This document shows positions 5,656 through 5,758 of a DNA stretch of 5,758 nt, in pieces; position 1 is the stretch's first letter; each line of letters starts with the position of its first letter. Under the pieces are notes generated by a model. It was not told where the DNA came from, did not search any database, and saw nothing but the letters and a program-made list of their open reading frames with translations. Source of the stretch: Candidatus Zixiibacteriota bacterium (GTDB lineage Bacteria > Zixibacteria > MSB-5A5 > GN15 > PGXB01); assembly GCA_026397495.1 (NCBI GenBank), contig JAPLUS010000391.1, forward strand, positions 1-5,758, given 5' to 3'. A program made the position numbers and the translations under genes.

Positions 5656-5758
5656 CAAAAGAATTTGCAAGGGATTGGCCATCTTGGGATACAGCAGATA
5701 AATAGTAATGATTTATGATAAAGCTATCGGTATCGCCATTAAATAAATTTTATTCCGG

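Noticed and set aside
5712..5722. Short palindrome TTTATGATAAA
   Set aside because: Five-base AT arms are expected by chance here, and it sits far from the promoter elements.
5708..5748. Tiny plus-strand ORF beginning MIYDKAIG and a 14-codon minus-strand open stretch at the right edge
   Set aside because: Too short to support as a gene or as the tail of an upstream gene; AT-rich sequence offers such frames by chance.

Overview
The window is a moderate-GC bacterial segment in which every supportable gene lies on the minus strand and reads from high to low coordinates. It looks like chromosomal core metabolism: there are no mobile elements, RNA genes or CRISPR arrays, and coding density is high. 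Ribosome binding sites are mostly of the AAGGAGG type. The host is a respiring bacterium with a membrane-bound succinate:quinone oxidoreductase. The proteins resemble several phyla at once, so I do not assign a taxon from sequence alone; an uncultured Gram-negative lineage is only a guess.

Right half (about 5758 to 2290): a complete four-gene succinate dehydrogenase operon (complex II). A promoter region with a TTGACA box and an 18-bp palindrome (5638-5655) precedes two small three-helix membrane anchors, SdhD-like (5552-5187) and SdhC-like (5185-4778). These are followed by the flavoprotein SdhA (4763-3063) and the iron-sulfur protein SdhB (3061-2342). The genes are separated by 1 to 14 bases and are surely cotranscribed. 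A strong hairpin (2297-2318) with a T-rich tail ends the operon.

Left half (about 2290 to 1): a second putative transcription unit with its own promoter. It encodes a 91-residue conserved protein of unknown function (DUF5661-like, 2168-1893), a Rhizobium etli-type zinc L-asparaginase (1862-855), and the first 264 residues of a tryptophanase-family PLP lyase (792 to the window edge). An AT-only 11-bp inverted repeat lies at the end of the asparaginase gene, before the lyase.

Taken together, asparaginase (Asn to Asp + NH3) and tryptophanase (Trp to indole + pyruvate + NH3) form an amino-acid-degrading unit. Their carbon can enter the TCA cycle, where the neighbouring complex II passes electrons from succinate to the quinone pool. 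I see no wholly new system. The items most worth a look are the palindrome ahead of sdh, the extra first-helix histidines and altered quinone-site residues of the complex II subunits, the DUF5661-like gene leading an amino-acid catabolic unit, and the AT-only hairpin between asparaginase and lyase.
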